A stretch of 64,000 nt of DNA from Bacillota bacterium (GTDB lineage: Bacteria; Bacillota; Clostridia; Lachnospirales; Lachnospiraceae). The DNA is taken from contig JAEYPP010000016.1 of assembly GCA_023410575.1 (NCBI GenBank), forward strand, positions 62,001 to 126,000. The letters run 5' to 3'. Shown in pieces: positions 1 through 8,961 of the stretch. A model generated the notes under the pieces. That model saw only the letters and a list, made by a program, of their open reading frames with translations, was not told where the DNA came from and searched no databases. The position numbers and the translations under genes were made by a program. Every line of letters starts with the position of its first letter. Within the stretch, counting starts at the first letter, position 1.

Positions 1-715
1 CCTTCGAGCAGTGGATGCTGTCAACTTAGTAATTGAGAAGGGACAACTTTATGGATTAATTGGACCGAATGGCGCTGGTAAAACAACAATATTTAATCTA
101 CTGACTGGTGTATATCGACCTACGGATGGCTCGATCACTTTGGATGGAGTTAAACTGATTGGAATGAATCCTGCAGAGATTAATCAAGCAGGCATAGCTA
201 GAACATTTCAAAATATAAGATTATTTAAGAAGATGAGTGTACTTGATAATGTAAAGGTAGCGTTACATAATCAGGTGAAGTATTCGTTACTTACGTCAAC
301 TTTGAAACTGCCAAGATATTTTAAGTTAGAAGCCGAGATGACTCAAAGAGCTATGGATATATTAAAAGTATTTGATTTAGATTCTGCTTGTTCTGAATTA
401 GCTTGCAATTTACCTTATGGAAAACAAAGAAAGCTAGAGATTGCAAGAGCACTTGCAACGAACCCAAAACTATTACTTTTAGATGAACCTGCAGCTGGTA
501 TGAATCCGAATGAGACTCAGGAACTGATGAGAACCATTCGTTTGGTACGTGACAAGTATGACATTACAATACTATTAATTGAACATGATATGAAGTTAGT
601 GACAGGTATCTGTGAGCAGATTCTTGTTCTAAACTTTGGTACTGAGTTAGCACATGGTACACCTTCTGAAGTTTTGAATAACCCAGAGGTAATTACGGCA
701 TATCTTGGAGCGTAG
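1..715 (+). CDS. livG: Branched-chain amino-acid ABC importer, ATP-binding protein LivG (5' partial)
   Basis: Cytoplasmic ATPase subunit of a Liv/HAAT-type importer for branched-chain amino acids. The frame is open to the left edge (Leu-Arg-Ala precede the GTG at 11), so the true start is outside the window. Seen: Walker A GPNGAGKTT, Q-loop in ARTFQNIRLF, signature LPYGKQRKLEIARALA (the variant usual for LivG), Walker B LLLLDEPAAGMNP and switch His in IEHDM. It is followed after 26 bases by livF, the usual partner; permeases and binding protein should lie upstream. Confidence 0.93.
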   Translation, partial: LRAVDAVNLVIEKGQLYGLIGPNGAGKTTIFNLLTGVYRPTDGSITLDGVKLIGMNPAEINQAGIARTFQNIRLFKKMSVLDNVKVALHNQVKYSLLTSTLKLPRYFKLEAEMTQRAMDILKVFDLDSACSELACNLPYGKQRKLEIARALATNPKLLLLDEPAAGMNPNETQELMRTIRLVRDKYDITILLIEHDMKLVTGICEQILVLNFGTELAHGTPSEVLNNPEVITAYLGA

Positions 716-741
716 GAGAAAGAGAGGTACATAGCGACATT

Positions 742-1452
742 ATGGCAATGTTATCAATTCATGATTTAAATGTATATTATGGTGTGATTCATGCAATTAA
801 AGGAATCTCCTTTGAAGTAAATGAAGGTGAAGTTATTGCACTCATTGGTGCAAATGGCGCTGGCAAGACGACAATATTGCAGACGATTACAGGATTGGTT
901 ACTCCAAAGAGTGGAATCATTGACTATGAAGGTCACGATCTAATTAAAACACCAGCCCATAAGATTGTATCGTTAGGTATGGCTCATGTTCCAGAAGGTC
1001 GAAGAATCTTCTCGGAATTAACGGTATTTGAAAATTTACTAATGGGTGCATATCATAGAAAAGATACCGACGATATAGAAAAAACTTTAAAGACTGTTTA
1101 TAGCCGTTTCCCACGTCTAGAAGAACGTAAAAAGCAGATTGCAGGAACACTATCTGGTGGTGAACAACAGATGTTAGCTATGGGGCGTGCACTTATGTCA
1201 AAGCCTAAGATTATGCTCCTAGATGAGCCATCAATGGGGTTGTCACCACTGTTTGTAACCGAAATCTTTAATATTATTGAAGAAATAAGTAAAAGTGGAA
1301 CTACTGTATTGTTGGTCGAGCAAAATGCAAAAAAGGCATTATCCATTGCGGATCGAGCATATGTATTAGAGACTGGTAATATCGTATTATCTGGTAATGC
1401 TCAAGAGATGTCAAACAATGACTCTGTAAAGAAAGCTTACCTAGGTGAATAG
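742..1452 (+). CDS. livF: Branched-chain amino-acid ABC importer, ATP-binding protein LivF
   Basis: Second ATPase of the Liv importer, 236 aa, the normal LivF length. Walker A GANGAGKTT, signature LSGGEQQMLAMGRALM, Walker B IMLLDEPSMGLSP and the LivF-typical VPEGRRIFSELTVFENL segment are all present. LivF pairs with LivG to drive the two permeases. ATG start; it sits 26 bases after livG and 11 bases before the next gene, so it belongs to the same transcript. Confidence 0.94.
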   Translation: MAMLSIHDLNVYYGVIHAIKGISFEVNEGEVIALIGANGAGKTTILQTITGLVTPKSGIIDYEGHDLIKTPAHKIVSLGMAHVPEGRRIFSELTVFENLLMGAYHRKDTDDIEKTLKTVYSRFPRLEERKKQIAGTLSGGEQQMLAMGRALMSKPKIMLLDEPSMGLSPLFVTEIFNIIEEISKSGTTVLLVEQNAKKALSIADRAYVLETGNIVLSGNAQEMSNNDSVKKAYLGE

Positions 1453-1463
1453 GAGGAATAACA

Positions 1464-2105
1464 ATGGAGAACTGTGTAATCACAATTGCAAGAGGTTATG
1501 GCAGTGGTGGTCTTACGATAGGAAAAATGCTGGCTCAAAGGTTAAATATTCATTTTTATGATCGTGAGTTAATGCGATTGGCATCCGATCAAAGCGGAAT
1601 CAATGAAGAATTGTTTGTAAAAGCTGATGAGACGCTAAAAAAGAGTTTGCTATTTCGAGTAGCTAAGAAAGCATACAATGGAGAGTTGATTCCACCAGAT
1701 TCTGATGACTTTGTTTCTAATGATAATCTTTTTAACTATCAAGCAAAAGTAATAAGAGAATTAGCTAACGAAGAATCTTGTGTAATTGTAGGTCGTTGTG
1801 CGGATTATGTATTAAAAGATTATAAGAATGTAATTCGAATTTTTGTTCATGCACCGTTTGATGACTGTGTCAATACAGTAATGAATTTATCAGATATTTC
1901 TAAAGAAGAAGCAGCAAGGAAAATTACCTCAATCGATAAACACCGTGCGGATTATTATAGATACTACACAGGTCGCGCATGGGAGAATGCAGCGAATTAT
2001 GACTTGTGTTTAAATTCTGCTAAATTAGGTTTTGATAAATGTGTGGAAGTAGTTATTGACTATATGAAAATACATGAAAATATTATTGCCACACCGAATA
2101 CATAG
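1464..2105 (+). CDS. Cytidylate kinase-like family protein
   Basis: 213 aa P-loop protein of the cytidylate-kinase-like family common in Lachnospiraceae. It has an N-terminal P-loop-like ARGYGSGGLTIGK (about residues 9-21), followed by YDRELMRLA. Length and fold resemble a nucleoside monophosphate kinase, but the true substrate is unknown. An AGGAGG site precedes the ATG at 1464. The gene is tightly spaced after livF and before an aminotransferase, consistent with one operon. Confidence 0.82.
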   Translation: MENCVITIARGYGSGGLTIGKMLAQRLNIHFYDRELMRLASDQSGINEELFVKADETLKKSLLFRVAKKAYNGELIPPDSDDFVSNDNLFNYQAKVIRELANEESCVIVGRCADYVLKDYKNVIRIFVHAPFDDCVNTVMNLSDISKEEAARKITSIDKHRADYYRYYTGRAWENAANYDLCLNSAKLGFDKCVEVVIDYMKIHENIIATPNT

Positions 2106-2122
2106 AGAGGTAGGAATTAATT

Positions 2123-3310
2123 ATGATATCGAAAAAGATGGAAGTACTAGTTAAGAACAGCTCGGTGATTCGTGCAATGTTCGAAGAGGGAAAGAAAATG
2201 ATGGCGATCTATGGAGCCGAGAATGTGTATGATTTTAGCCTCGGCAATCCAAGTGTAGAACCACCAGTAGCAGTTAAGGAAGCTATTATTGATGTATTAA
2301 ATTATGAAAGTCAGGGACTTGTACATGGATATCCGAACAATTCTGGATTCGAAGATGTTCGTGAGACAATTGCTCAATCCATTAATAAGAAATTTGGCAC
2401 TAATTTTCATTGTTCTAACATTATTATGACAGTTGGTGCTGCAGGCGGACTTAATGTAATTTTGAAAACGATATTAAACCCTTTAGAGGAAGTAATCACA
2501 TTTGCACCATTTTTTGGAGAATATCGTAATTATGTCAGCAATTTTGATGGTGTTCTTATTGCAATCACACCAAATACAGAAACCTTCCAGCCAAACTTAA
2601 AGGAATTTGAGGAGAAGATTACAGCAAATACAAAAGCAGTTATTGTGAATACCCCTAACAATCCAACAGGTGTTGTTTACTCCGAAGAAACAATAAAAGA
2701 GTTAGCTGCGATTTTAGAGCGAAAGCAAAAAGAGCTTAATACTACGATATACTTGATTTCAGATGAGCCTTATCGTGAGCTGGCTTATGATGGCGTTGAA
2801 GTTCCATATTTGACGAAGTACTACAATAATACTATTGTTGGTTATTCCTATAGTAAATCCTTATCTTTGCCTGGTGAACGTATCGGTTATCTAGTTATAC
2901 CTGATGAATTAGATGATTCTGAAGAGGTTAAGGCAGCAGCTAACGTGGCGAATAGAATTCTAGGTTTTGTTAATGCACCGTCTCTTATCCAACGCGCGGT
3001 TGCTAAATGTATTGATGCAGCTGTCGATGTTGAGGTTTATAATCGTAATCGTGAACTATTGTACAATAGTTTATTAGAATATGGTTATGAGTGCATCAAG
3101 CCTCAAGGTGCTTTCTATCTGTTTGTAAAAGCGCTTGAGGAGGACGATAAATTGTTTGTAGCAAAAGCGAAAGAACATAATATATTAATCGTTCCAGGCT
3201 CATCTTTTGGATGTCCTGGTTACTGTAGAATTGCTTATTGTGTTGATTATGCTATGATTGAGCGCTCCCTGCCACATTTTCGTGCTCTAGCAAAAGAATA
3301 TTTACAATAG
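2123..3310 (+). CDS. Class I pyridoxal-phosphate aminotransferase
   Basis: 395 aa fold-type I aminotransferase (AAT superfamily). Seen: NTPNNPTG (cofactor/substrate motif), SDEPYRELAYDG and the PLP-lysine segment GYSYSKSLSLPGERIGY. The substrate cannot be assigned from sequence; proximity to livGF suggests amino-acid metabolism (inference). The ATG at 2123 has a GAGGTAGGAA site upstream. It is 22 bases from the next aminotransferase gene. Confidence 0.88.
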   Translation: MISKKMEVLVKNSSVIRAMFEEGKKMMAIYGAENVYDFSLGNPSVEPPVAVKEAIIDVLNYESQGLVHGYPNNSGFEDVRETIAQSINKKFGTNFHCSNIIMTVGAAGGLNVILKTILNPLEEVITFAPFFGEYRNYVSNFDGVLIAITPNTETFQPNLKEFEEKITANTKAVIVNTPNNPTGVVYSEETIKELAAILERKQKELNTTIYLISDEPYRELAYDGVEVPYLTKYYNNTIVGYSYSKSLSLPGERIGYLVIPDELDDSEEVKAAANVANRILGFVNAPSLIQRAVAKCIDAAVDVEVYNRNRELLYNSLLEYGYECIKPQGAFYLFVKALEEDDKLFVAKAKEHNILIVPGSSFGCPGYCRIAYCVDYAMIERSLPHFRALAKEYLQ

Positions 3311-3332
3311 AAGACGATAGGGGGAGTTGTTG

Positions 3333-4400
3333 ATGAAAGCATGGGAGAAAAACATAAGAAGAATTGATCCATATGTGGCTGGAGAGCAACCAGATTTTCC
3401 TGATATGATTAAGCTAAATACGAATGAAAATCCGTATCCACCTTCACCAAAGGTTGAGATGGCTATGAAGATGGAGGAGACAGAGCGTTTTCGCTTATAT
3501 CCAGATACGAATGCGACTCCGTTAGTGAAAGCATTAGCAGAGTTTTATCAGCTAGATGAAAATCAGATTTTTATAGGCGTCGGCTCAGATGACGTATTAG
3601 CAATGTCTTTTTTGACTTTTTTTAATTCTGAGAAACCTATTTTATTCCCTGATATTACATATTCCTTTTATGATGTTTGGGCTAATCTTTATAGAATTCC
3701 ATATCGTCAGCCAAAATTAGATGAAAGCTTTTGTATTATAAAGGAAGACTATATGGTTCCTAATGGTGGTATTGTTCTTGCCAACCCCAATGCACCAACT
3801 TCAGTTAGCTTAGATACAAGTGTAATTGAGGAAATAGTGAAGGCAAATAAAGATGTAATTGTTATTGTTGATGAGGCATATGTGGATTTCGGAGGACAAT
3901 CTGTGATACCTCTCATTAATCAATATGATAATCTCGTAGTAGTTCAAACATTTTCGAAGGCACGTTCTATGGCTGGTATGCGTATTGGCTATGCTATGGC
4001 AAACCCAGTATTAATTCGAGCACTCAATGATGTGAAGAATTCTTACAATTCCTATACAATGAATCGACCTTCTATTATGCTTGGTGTGGAAGCAGTGAGG
4101 GATGTTGCTTACTTTAAACAGACCATACAAAAAATTATAGCAACACGAGAGAACGTTAAGCTAAAATTAAAAGAATTAGGATTTATCTTTCCTGATTCTA
4201 AAGCCAATTTTTTATTTATTACACATCCAGAACTTGATATCAAGGATCTATTTTTAAGCTTAAGAGAAAATCATATATATGTTCGTCACTGGAATAAACC
4301 TAGAATCTCAGAGTATTTAAGAGTATCGATTGGTAGTGATCAAGAGATGGAAATCTTTTTAAATTTTGTAACAGATTACTGTAAACAAAAACTCATTTAG
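3333..4400 (+). CDS. hisC: Histidinol-phosphate aminotransferase-family protein
   Basis: HisC-like PLP enzyme, about 355 aa, converting imidazole-acetol phosphate to histidinol phosphate in the family, though HisC-like proteins may act on aromatic or other substrates. Seen: KLNTNENPYPPSP near the N terminus, LANPNAPTS, VIVDEAYVDFGG and the lysine segment QTFSKARSMAGMRIGYA. I chose ATG 3333 over the TTG at 3327 because GGGGAG lies six bases before it. There are no other his genes beside it, so a role in histidine synthesis is not confirmed by context. Confidence 0.82.
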   Translation: MKAWEKNIRRIDPYVAGEQPDFPDMIKLNTNENPYPPSPKVEMAMKMEETERFRLYPDTNATPLVKALAEFYQLDENQIFIGVGSDDVLAMSFLTFFNSEKPILFPDITYSFYDVWANLYRIPYRQPKLDESFCIIKEDYMVPNGGIVLANPNAPTSVSLDTSVIEEIVKANKDVIVIVDEAYVDFGGQSVIPLINQYDNLVVVQTFSKARSMAGMRIGYAMANPVLIRALNDVKNSYNSYTMNRPSIMLGVEAVRDVAYFKQTIQKIIATRENVKLKLKELGFIFPDSKANFLFITHPELDIKDLFLSLRENHIYVRHWNKPRISEYLRVSIGSDQEMEIFLNFVTDYCKQKLI

Positions 4401-4506
4401 TAATATTTTTTTCGTTTTGTTAAAAAAAGGAAAAAAATAGTAGATTATTCTCGAGCAATGTTGTATAATAAATATAATTTGAAAATTACTTTAGGAGAGG
4501 ATATTC

Positions 4507-4902
4507 GTGAAGATATTAATAGCAGAAGATGATTTTGCAAGTCGTAAATATATGATGCGTTTTTTGTCAAAATATGGAGAGGTAGATGTAACAGTAGATG
4601 GAATGGAAGCTATTGATGCATTTACTATGGCTTTTGAATCGAACGAACCATATGATTTGGTATGTCTGGATATTATGATGCCTATGATGGACGGTTATGC
4701 AGCATTGAAATCCATTCGTGAGTTGGAAGAAGAAAAGCAGCTTCCAGAAGAAAAACGTGCTAAAATTATTATGACCACTGCATTAAGTGAAGGCAGAAAT
4801 GTAACCAAGGCGTTTGAATTAGGATGCGTTGCGTACGCTGGAAAACCAATTGATCAACAGAAATTTGAGAATGTACTAAAAAAATTAGAGTTAATATCTT
4901 GA
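4507..4902 (+). CDS. Stand-alone CheY-like response regulator receiver protein
   Basis: 131 aa single receiver domain with no output domain. The acidic pocket is EDD (residues 7-9), the phosphoacceptor Asp55 in CLDIMMP and the conserved Lys in AYAGKPID. The start is GTG at 4507 with GGAGAGG seven bases upstream. No kinase is adjacent, so its partner is unknown. It is followed directly by a strong terminator, so it is probably monocistronic. Confidence 0.88.
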   Translation: MKILIAEDDFASRKYMMRFLSKYGEVDVTVDGMEAIDAFTMAFESNEPYDLVCLDIMMPMMDGYAALKSIRELEEEKQLPEEKRAKIIMTTALSEGRNVTKAFELGCVAYAGKPIDQQKFENVLKKLELIS

Positions 4903-4907
4903 TAATG

Positions 4908-4951
4908 AAAAGAGGCTGTTACAAAATTAAATTTTGCAACAGCCTCTTTTT
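4908..4951 (+). terminator. Rho-independent terminator
   Basis: Arms AAAAGAGGCTGTT and AACAGCCTCTTTT close a long stem that continues inward through CAAAAT/ATTTTG with one A-C mismatch, followed by T residues. It follows the receiver gene. The inner part of the stem is nearly identical to the terminator at 25670-25706. Confidence 0.9.
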
Positions 4952-5031
4952 AATCATTCTATTTATATGCATAGTAACGAATCAAATTATAGAAAAGTAA
5001 TTTTACAGAAGAATCTAATCATGAATATATT

Positions 5032-5060
5032 TTGACAGCTATTGAGGGATAGGTTATAAT
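5032..5060 (+). promoter_or_regulatory. Sigma-A-type promoter for queH
   Basis: Perfect TTGACA at 5032 and perfect TATAAT at 5055 with a 17-base spacer, 41 bases before the queH ATG. Confidence 0.82.
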
Positions 5061-5101
5061 GTGGACAAATAAAATCTATATACATTTTAGAAAGAAGCAA
5101 T

Positions 5102-5731
5102 ATGAATCAGAATATAAATTATCAAAAAGAATTAGAAAAAGTAATAAAAAGAATACAAGAGGAAAATGTCGTTCCAACTTTACTAATCCACAGTTGTTGC
5201 GCACCTTGTAGTTCTTATGTATTGGAGTATTTATCGCAATATTTTCATATTACAGTACTGTACTATAATCCGAATATATATCCACCAGAAGAATATGACA
5301 TGCGTGTTTTAGAGCAAGAACGATTGATTGATGAGTTGCCAGTAAAATATCCGATTCAATTCCTTGCGGGTAGATATGTACCAGAAGAGTTTTATGAGAT
5401 TGCGAAGGGATATGAAAATGCAAAAGAAGGTGAGGAACGATGCTTTCGTTGTTATGCTCTACGCCTTATGGAAGCTGCTAAGGTTGCAAAGGAAATGGGA
5501 TTTGATTACTTTACAACAACACTGACAATTAGTCCTCTAAAGAAAGCTATAAAATTGAATGAAATTGGAGAAGCATTAGGTAAAAAGTATCAAGTAAAGT
5601 ACTTAATGTCTGACTTTAAAAAGAGAGAAGGCTATAAGCGTTCAATTGAGCTTTCCAATGAGTATCATCTATATCGCCAAAATTATTGTGGTTGCGTATA
5701 TAGCGCACGCGATGCCAGCGAGAATTCATAG
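5102..5731 (+). CDS. queH: Epoxyqueuosine reductase QueH
   Basis: QueH (formerly DUF208), the non-cobalamin enzyme for the last step of queuosine synthesis, reducing epoxyqueuosine in tRNA wobble position 34. 209 aa. The signature cysteines are visible: IHSCCAPCSS, ERCFRCY and NYCGCVYS, which in the family bind an Fe-S cluster and a second metal centre. TTLTISPLKK is also characteristic. The gene has its own promoter, and no other queuosine gene is in the window. Confidence 0.93.
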   Translation: MNQNINYQKELEKVIKRIQEENVVPTLLIHSCCAPCSSYVLEYLSQYFHITVLYYNPNIYPPEEYDMRVLEQERLIDELPVKYPIQFLAGRYVPEEFYEIAKGYENAKEGEERCFRCYALRLMEAAKVAKEMGFDYFTTTLTISPLKKAIKLNEIGEALGKKYQVKYLMSDFKKREGYKRSIELSNEYHLYRQNYCGCVYSARDASENS

Positions 5732-5787
5732 GAAATGAGAAAAAGATTAAAGAATTCATAAGAGAGCATTAGAAATGATTCAATCGA

Positions 5788-5816
5788 TTGAAAATAGAAT
5801 AATGCTATGCTAAACT
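5788..5816 (+). promoter_or_regulatory. Putative promoter for the zinc-ribbon gene
   Basis: TTGAAA at 5788 and TAAACT at 5811 with a 17-base spacer, 28 bases before the ATG at 5844. Hexamers are imperfect. Confidence 0.4.
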
Positions 5817-5843
5817 CAATGTAAACTCGAGAGGAGAGAAAGT

Positions 5844-6056
5844 ATGATATGTCCGAAATGTAATGATAATCATTGTTACTTAATCCAAGAATCCGAAACG
5901 CATGAAAAGGGATTTGGTTTTTTTAAGGGATGTTGTGGTTATCTTATCGTTGGTCCTATTGGGTGGCTATGTGGATTATGTGGTATGGGAGAAAAACATA
6001 CTACAAGAAGAAGCTATTGGATATGCCCTAGTTGTGGCAGAAAGTTCAAAGCCTAG
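5844..6056 (+). CDS. Small zinc-ribbon protein, function unknown
   Basis: 70 aa protein with an N-terminal CPKC and a C-terminal CPSC knuckle (ICPKCNDNHC and WICPSCGRKF), the pattern of a zinc ribbon. Between them is a Gly/Cys-rich, partly hydrophobic segment (KGCCGYLIVGPIGWLCGLCG) that could dip into the membrane. A clear GAGAGGAGAG site precedes the ATG. It is 22 bases from the DUF2085 gene and probably cotranscribed. I do not recognise a specific function. Confidence 0.7.
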   Translation: MICPKCNDNHCYLIQESETHEKGFGFFKGCCGYLIVGPIGWLCGLCGMGEKHTTRRSYWICPSCGRKFKA

Positions 6057-6078
6057 AAGACTTAGTTAGGAGGGAAAT

Positions 6079-6456
6079 ATGAACGTAACGGTAACAAAAG
6101 CAAGTGATAGACGATGGCAGAGGTGGATGGATTTGGGTGCGAAGACCGGTTGCCATCAAATACCTGATCGTAGCTTTTATGCTTTCGGATACCAATTCCC
6201 CGTATGTGCAAGGTGTACCGGTGTAGTGTTAGGATACCTTATAGCAATACCAGTTTTTCTAAGACGTGGACTTTTTAAAATAACTTCTTTCGCAGGCTGT
6301 ACAATAATGTTGACGGATTGGTCACTTCAACGTGCGAATATATTGAAGTCAACGAACTTGCGACGATTATTATCAGGAATTGCTGGTGGATTTGGAATAA
6401 TGTCACTTCAACTAGCTATTATAAAATGTTTTACTAAAAAGTTTAAGAGGGGCTAA
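6079..6456 (+). CDS. DUF2085 family membrane protein
   Basis: 125 aa protein with the DUF2085 hallmark CHQIPDRSF followed by FPVCARCTGVVLGY, and two hydrophobic segments (about residues 50-65 and 105-122). The conserved Cys/His set suggests a metal or redox site at the membrane, but no function is established. AGGAGG-type site before ATG 6079. It ends just before the structured element at 6489. Confidence 0.78.
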   Translation: MNVTVTKASDRRWQRWMDLGAKTGCHQIPDRSFYAFGYQFPVCARCTGVVLGYLIAIPVFLRRGLFKITSFAGCTIMLTDWSLQRANILKSTNLRRLLSGIAGGFGIMSLQLAIIKCFTKKFKRG

Positions 6457-6488
6457 TGCTGTAACTAACAGCCTTATATCGAAAAAAT

Positions 6489-6590
6489 ATGAGCTTGAGG
6501 TATATTTTCTTTAGCGTGCGATGAAACAAGTCCACTAAGACGTGTGGGATTTGAAATGCACTCGAAAAAATTCCTCAGGCTCATTTTTAT
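6489..6590 (+). ncRNA. Structured RNA element A upstream of feoAB (possible complex terminator)
   Basis: A perfect 10-bp outer stem (GAGCTTGAGG 6491-6500 with CCTCAGGCTC 6573-6582, one G-U) encloses about 72 bases and is followed by TTTTT. Inside are a second pairing (AAGTCCAC with GTGGGATT, one mismatch) and a short GTGC/GCAC stem. The interior shares an identical TATATTTTCTT and several further blocks with element B at 9127-9219, in the same orientation. It could terminate the DUF2085 transcript or be a small RNA. Confidence 0.5.
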
Positions 6591-6593
6591 AGA

Positions 6594-6608
6594 TGAAAAT
6601 TATTATCA
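6594..6608. promoter_or_regulatory. Fur-box-like palindrome 1
   Basis: TGAAAAT-T-ATTATCA, a 7-1-7 inverted repeat with one mismatch, lying eight bases before the -35 hexamer of the feo promoter. It fits the Fur consensus core TGATAAT-n-ATTATCA. Confidence 0.6.
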
Positions 6609-6615
6609 AAAACAG

Positions 6616-6644
6616 TTGACAAAGGCTAATTATAGCTGTATACT
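6616..6644 (+). promoter_or_regulatory. feoAB promoter
   Basis: TTGACA at 6616 and TATACT at 6639 with a 17-base spacer. It lies between two Fur-type palindromes, 46 bases before the feoA start. Confidence 0.82.
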
Positions 6645-6655
6645 CATTTTTTAAA

Positions 6656-6670
6656 TGATAATTATTATCA
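6656..6670. promoter_or_regulatory. Fur-box palindrome 2
   Basis: Perfect TGATAAT-T-ATTATCA 7-1-7 palindrome, the canonical Fur core, placed at about +6 to +20 from the predicted transcription start. A bound repressor would block RNA polymerase. Confidence 0.8.
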
Positions 6671-6689
6671 ATATAAGAAGGGATTCGAT

Positions 6690-6911
6690 ATGAATTTATG
6701 TAGCGGAAAGATTAATGGGAATTATGTAGTCGAGTCTGTGAAATTAGTGGAAGCAACCCAGAATCGCTTGAAGGCACTAGGTTTAACAGATGGAACAAAG
6801 ATCACAATATTAAATAATAAGAGAAGTGGCTCTGTTATTTTTAAAGTTAGAGGAACAAGGCTTGCAGTCGGAAAAATGATAGCAGAATACATAACCGTTA
6901 GGGAGGTGTAA
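6690..6911 (+). CDS. feoA: Ferrous iron transport protein FeoA
   Basis: 73 aa SH3-like FeoA, cytoplasmic partner of FeoB. The pattern VVESVKL..LKALGLTDGTKITIL and a C-terminal hydrophobic strand match the family. It begins the operon with AGAAGGGA before the ATG; the stop codon is one base from the feoB ATG, so translation is coupled. Confidence 0.88.
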   Translation: MNLCSGKINGNYVVESVKLVEATQNRLKALGLTDGTKITILNNKRSGSVIFKVRGTRLAVGKMIAEYITVREV

Positions 6912-6912
6912 T

Positions 6913-8961
6913 ATGCAGGAAGAGTTAAGAGTAGGTTTTGTAGGAAATCCAAACTGTGGAAAAACTACTTTGTTCAACGCATACACCGGAGCTAAATTAA
7001 AGGTTGCCAACTGGCCAGGGGTTACAGTTGAAAAAAAAGAAGGGGCTATGAAATATCATGACCATCGTTTCCGTGTCGTAGATTTACCTGGTACATATAG
7101 CTTAACTTCTTATACAATGGAAGAAAAATTGACCCGACAATTTATATTGGATTCAGAGGTTGATGTTATTATTGATGTTGCTGATGCATCTGCATTAGAA
7201 CGCAATCTATACTTGACCTTGCAACTCATTGAACTTGGAAAACCGGTTATCTTAGCCTTAAATATGATGGATATTGTTGAAGAAAGAGGTATGGAAATTG
7301 ATTTACATCGTCTACCAGAAATGCTAGGAATTCCTTGTATTCCAGTATCTGCCCGTCGTAAAACTGGTTTAGAGATTTTAATGCATACGGTTGCGCATCA
7401 TAAGACAAAGTGCCATGACATAGGATTTAATCATCAGCATCCTCATGAGGTTGAGCAGAGTGAACATGTAAAGCAGCATCACAAAGAGTATGCGATGGTA
7501 TATAGTCATGAAATTGAAGAGAAGATTGACCAAATCATTGACCGACTAAAAGAGGGTGGGTTAAAAACTAGCAATTATCGATGGTATGCGATTAAGTTAC
7601 TTGAAGATGATGAAGAGATTAAAGAGAAAATAAATATCGACTTATCCGATATATTAGATCGTAGCTATGAAGCGGAGATTATACATCAAAAGTATGACTT
7701 TATCGAAGAAATCATTGAGGAATGTCTTGTAAACAAAAGCAAAAAAGCTGCGATAACCGATAAGGTGGATGGTATTTTGACACATCGTTTCTTAGGGCTG
7801 CCAGTATTTTTGGCTATTATGGCAATGGTATTTTTCTTAACCTTTACGATTGGTGATGCGTTAAAAGGCATTTTTGAAATCGGACTTGAGCAATTTTCTT
7901 CGTGGATGCTTAATGGGCTTGTAGCGCTCGATGTCAATGAAGTGTTAACTTCCTTAATCGTAGATGGTATCATTGCTGGAGTCGGAGGCATTCTAACTTT
8001 CTTACCTAATATATTCATTCTCTTTTTAGCATTAGCATTTCTTGAGGATAGCGGATATATGTCAAGGGTTGCATATGTTATGGATGGCTTGATGGGGAAA
8101 TTAGGACTTTCTGGTCGAGCATTTATTCCAATGATTTTAGGTTTTGGTTGTACAGTACCAGCAATTATGGCATCCCGTGCACTTGAGGATATCAAAGACA
8201 GAAGAAGAACGATTTTAGTTACACCATTTATGTCATGTAGCGCTAGATTACCAATTTATGTGCTTTTTTCTGAAATGTTTTTTGGAAAATATGCTATGAT
8301 TGTAGCGTTTTCCATGTATTTAATTGGAATCATGGTTGCAATATTAACTGCATTTATCATGAGCAAATTTGGTCAGAAAAATGAGATGACACCATTAATA
8401 ATCGAACTACCAGAGTATAAAACGCCTAATAAACGAACAATCTTTATCTATGTTTGGGATAAAGTGAAGGATTATTTGACCAAGGCTGGAACGACTATTT
8501 TTATTGCATCAATTATCTTGTGGTTTATCTTGAATTTTGGAGTAAGCGGTATGGTTACCGATATGTCACAAAGTTATGGAGCTATGTTTGGTAAATGGTT
8601 AACGCCGATACTTGTTCCAGCGGGTCTTGGTTTGTGGCAGGTTGTAGTTGCTCTAATCTCCGGGCTTGCTGCAAAAGAGGTTGTAGTATCAAGTTTTAGT
8701 GTTTTATTTGGTATCGCTAATATAACATCACAGCAAGGTATGACGAGCTTAATAGACACCTTGGGAAATCAAGGTTTTACTGCATTGAATGCCTATTCGC
8801 TTATGGTATTTTGTCTATTGTACACACCTTGTGTCGCAACGCTAGCAGTTGTGAAACGAGAACTAAAATCTTGGAAATGGACTGGAGTTAGTATTCTGCT
8901 TCAATTATCAATTGCGTATGTAGCAGCAGTACTAGTTTATCAAATAGGGGGATTATTTTAA
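6913..8961 (+). CDS. feoB: Ferrous iron transporter FeoB
   Basis: 682 aa Fe(II) transporter in the cytoplasmic membrane. N-terminal G domain: G1 GNPNCGKTT (residues 11-19), switch segment WPGVTVEKKEG, G3 DLPGTYSL and G4 LNMMD. The membrane part has the two duplicated Gate halves, with the conserved GFGCTVPAIMASR and SCSARLPIY segments. A His-rich stretch (about residues 160-190) lies between the G domain and the membrane part. The stop overlaps the next small gene by one base (TAATG). Confidence 0.95.
   Translation: MQEELRVGFVGNPNCGKTTLFNAYTGAKLKVANWPGVTVEKKEGAMKYHDHRFRVVDLPGTYSLTSYTMEEKLTRQFILDSEVDVIIDVADASALERNLYLTLQLIELGKPVILALNMMDIVEERGMEIDLHRLPEMLGIPCIPVSARRKTGLEILMHTVAHHKTKCHDIGFNHQHPHEVEQSEHVKQHHKEYAMVYSHEIEEKIDQIIDRLKEGGLKTSNYRWYAIKLLEDDEEIKEKINIDLSDILDRSYEAEIIHQKYDFIEEIIEECLVNKSKKAAITDKVDGILTHRFLGLPVFLAIMAMVFFLTFTIGDALKGIFEIGLEQFSSWMLNGLVALDVNEVLTSLIVDGIIAGVGGILTFLPNIFILFLALAFLEDSGYMSRVAYVMDGLMGKLGLSGRAFIPMILGFGCTVPAIMASRALEDIKDRRRTILVTPFMSCSARLPIYVLFSEMFFGKYAMIVAFSMYLIGIMVAILTAFIMSKFGQKNEMTPLIIELPEYKTPNKRTIFIYVWDKVKDYLTKAGTTIFIASIILWFILNFGVSGMVTDMSQSYGAMFGKWLTPILVPAGLGLWQVVVALISGLAAKEVVVSSFSVLFGIANITSQQGMTSLIDTLGNQGFTALNAYSLMVFCLLYTPCVATLAVVKRELKSWKWTGVSILLQLSIAYVAAVLVYQIGGLF

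Noticed and set aside
7686..8195. 169-aa minus-strand open frame
   Set aside because: Antisense to feoB, Ser/Lys-rich shadow of membrane codons, no start site or homology recognised.
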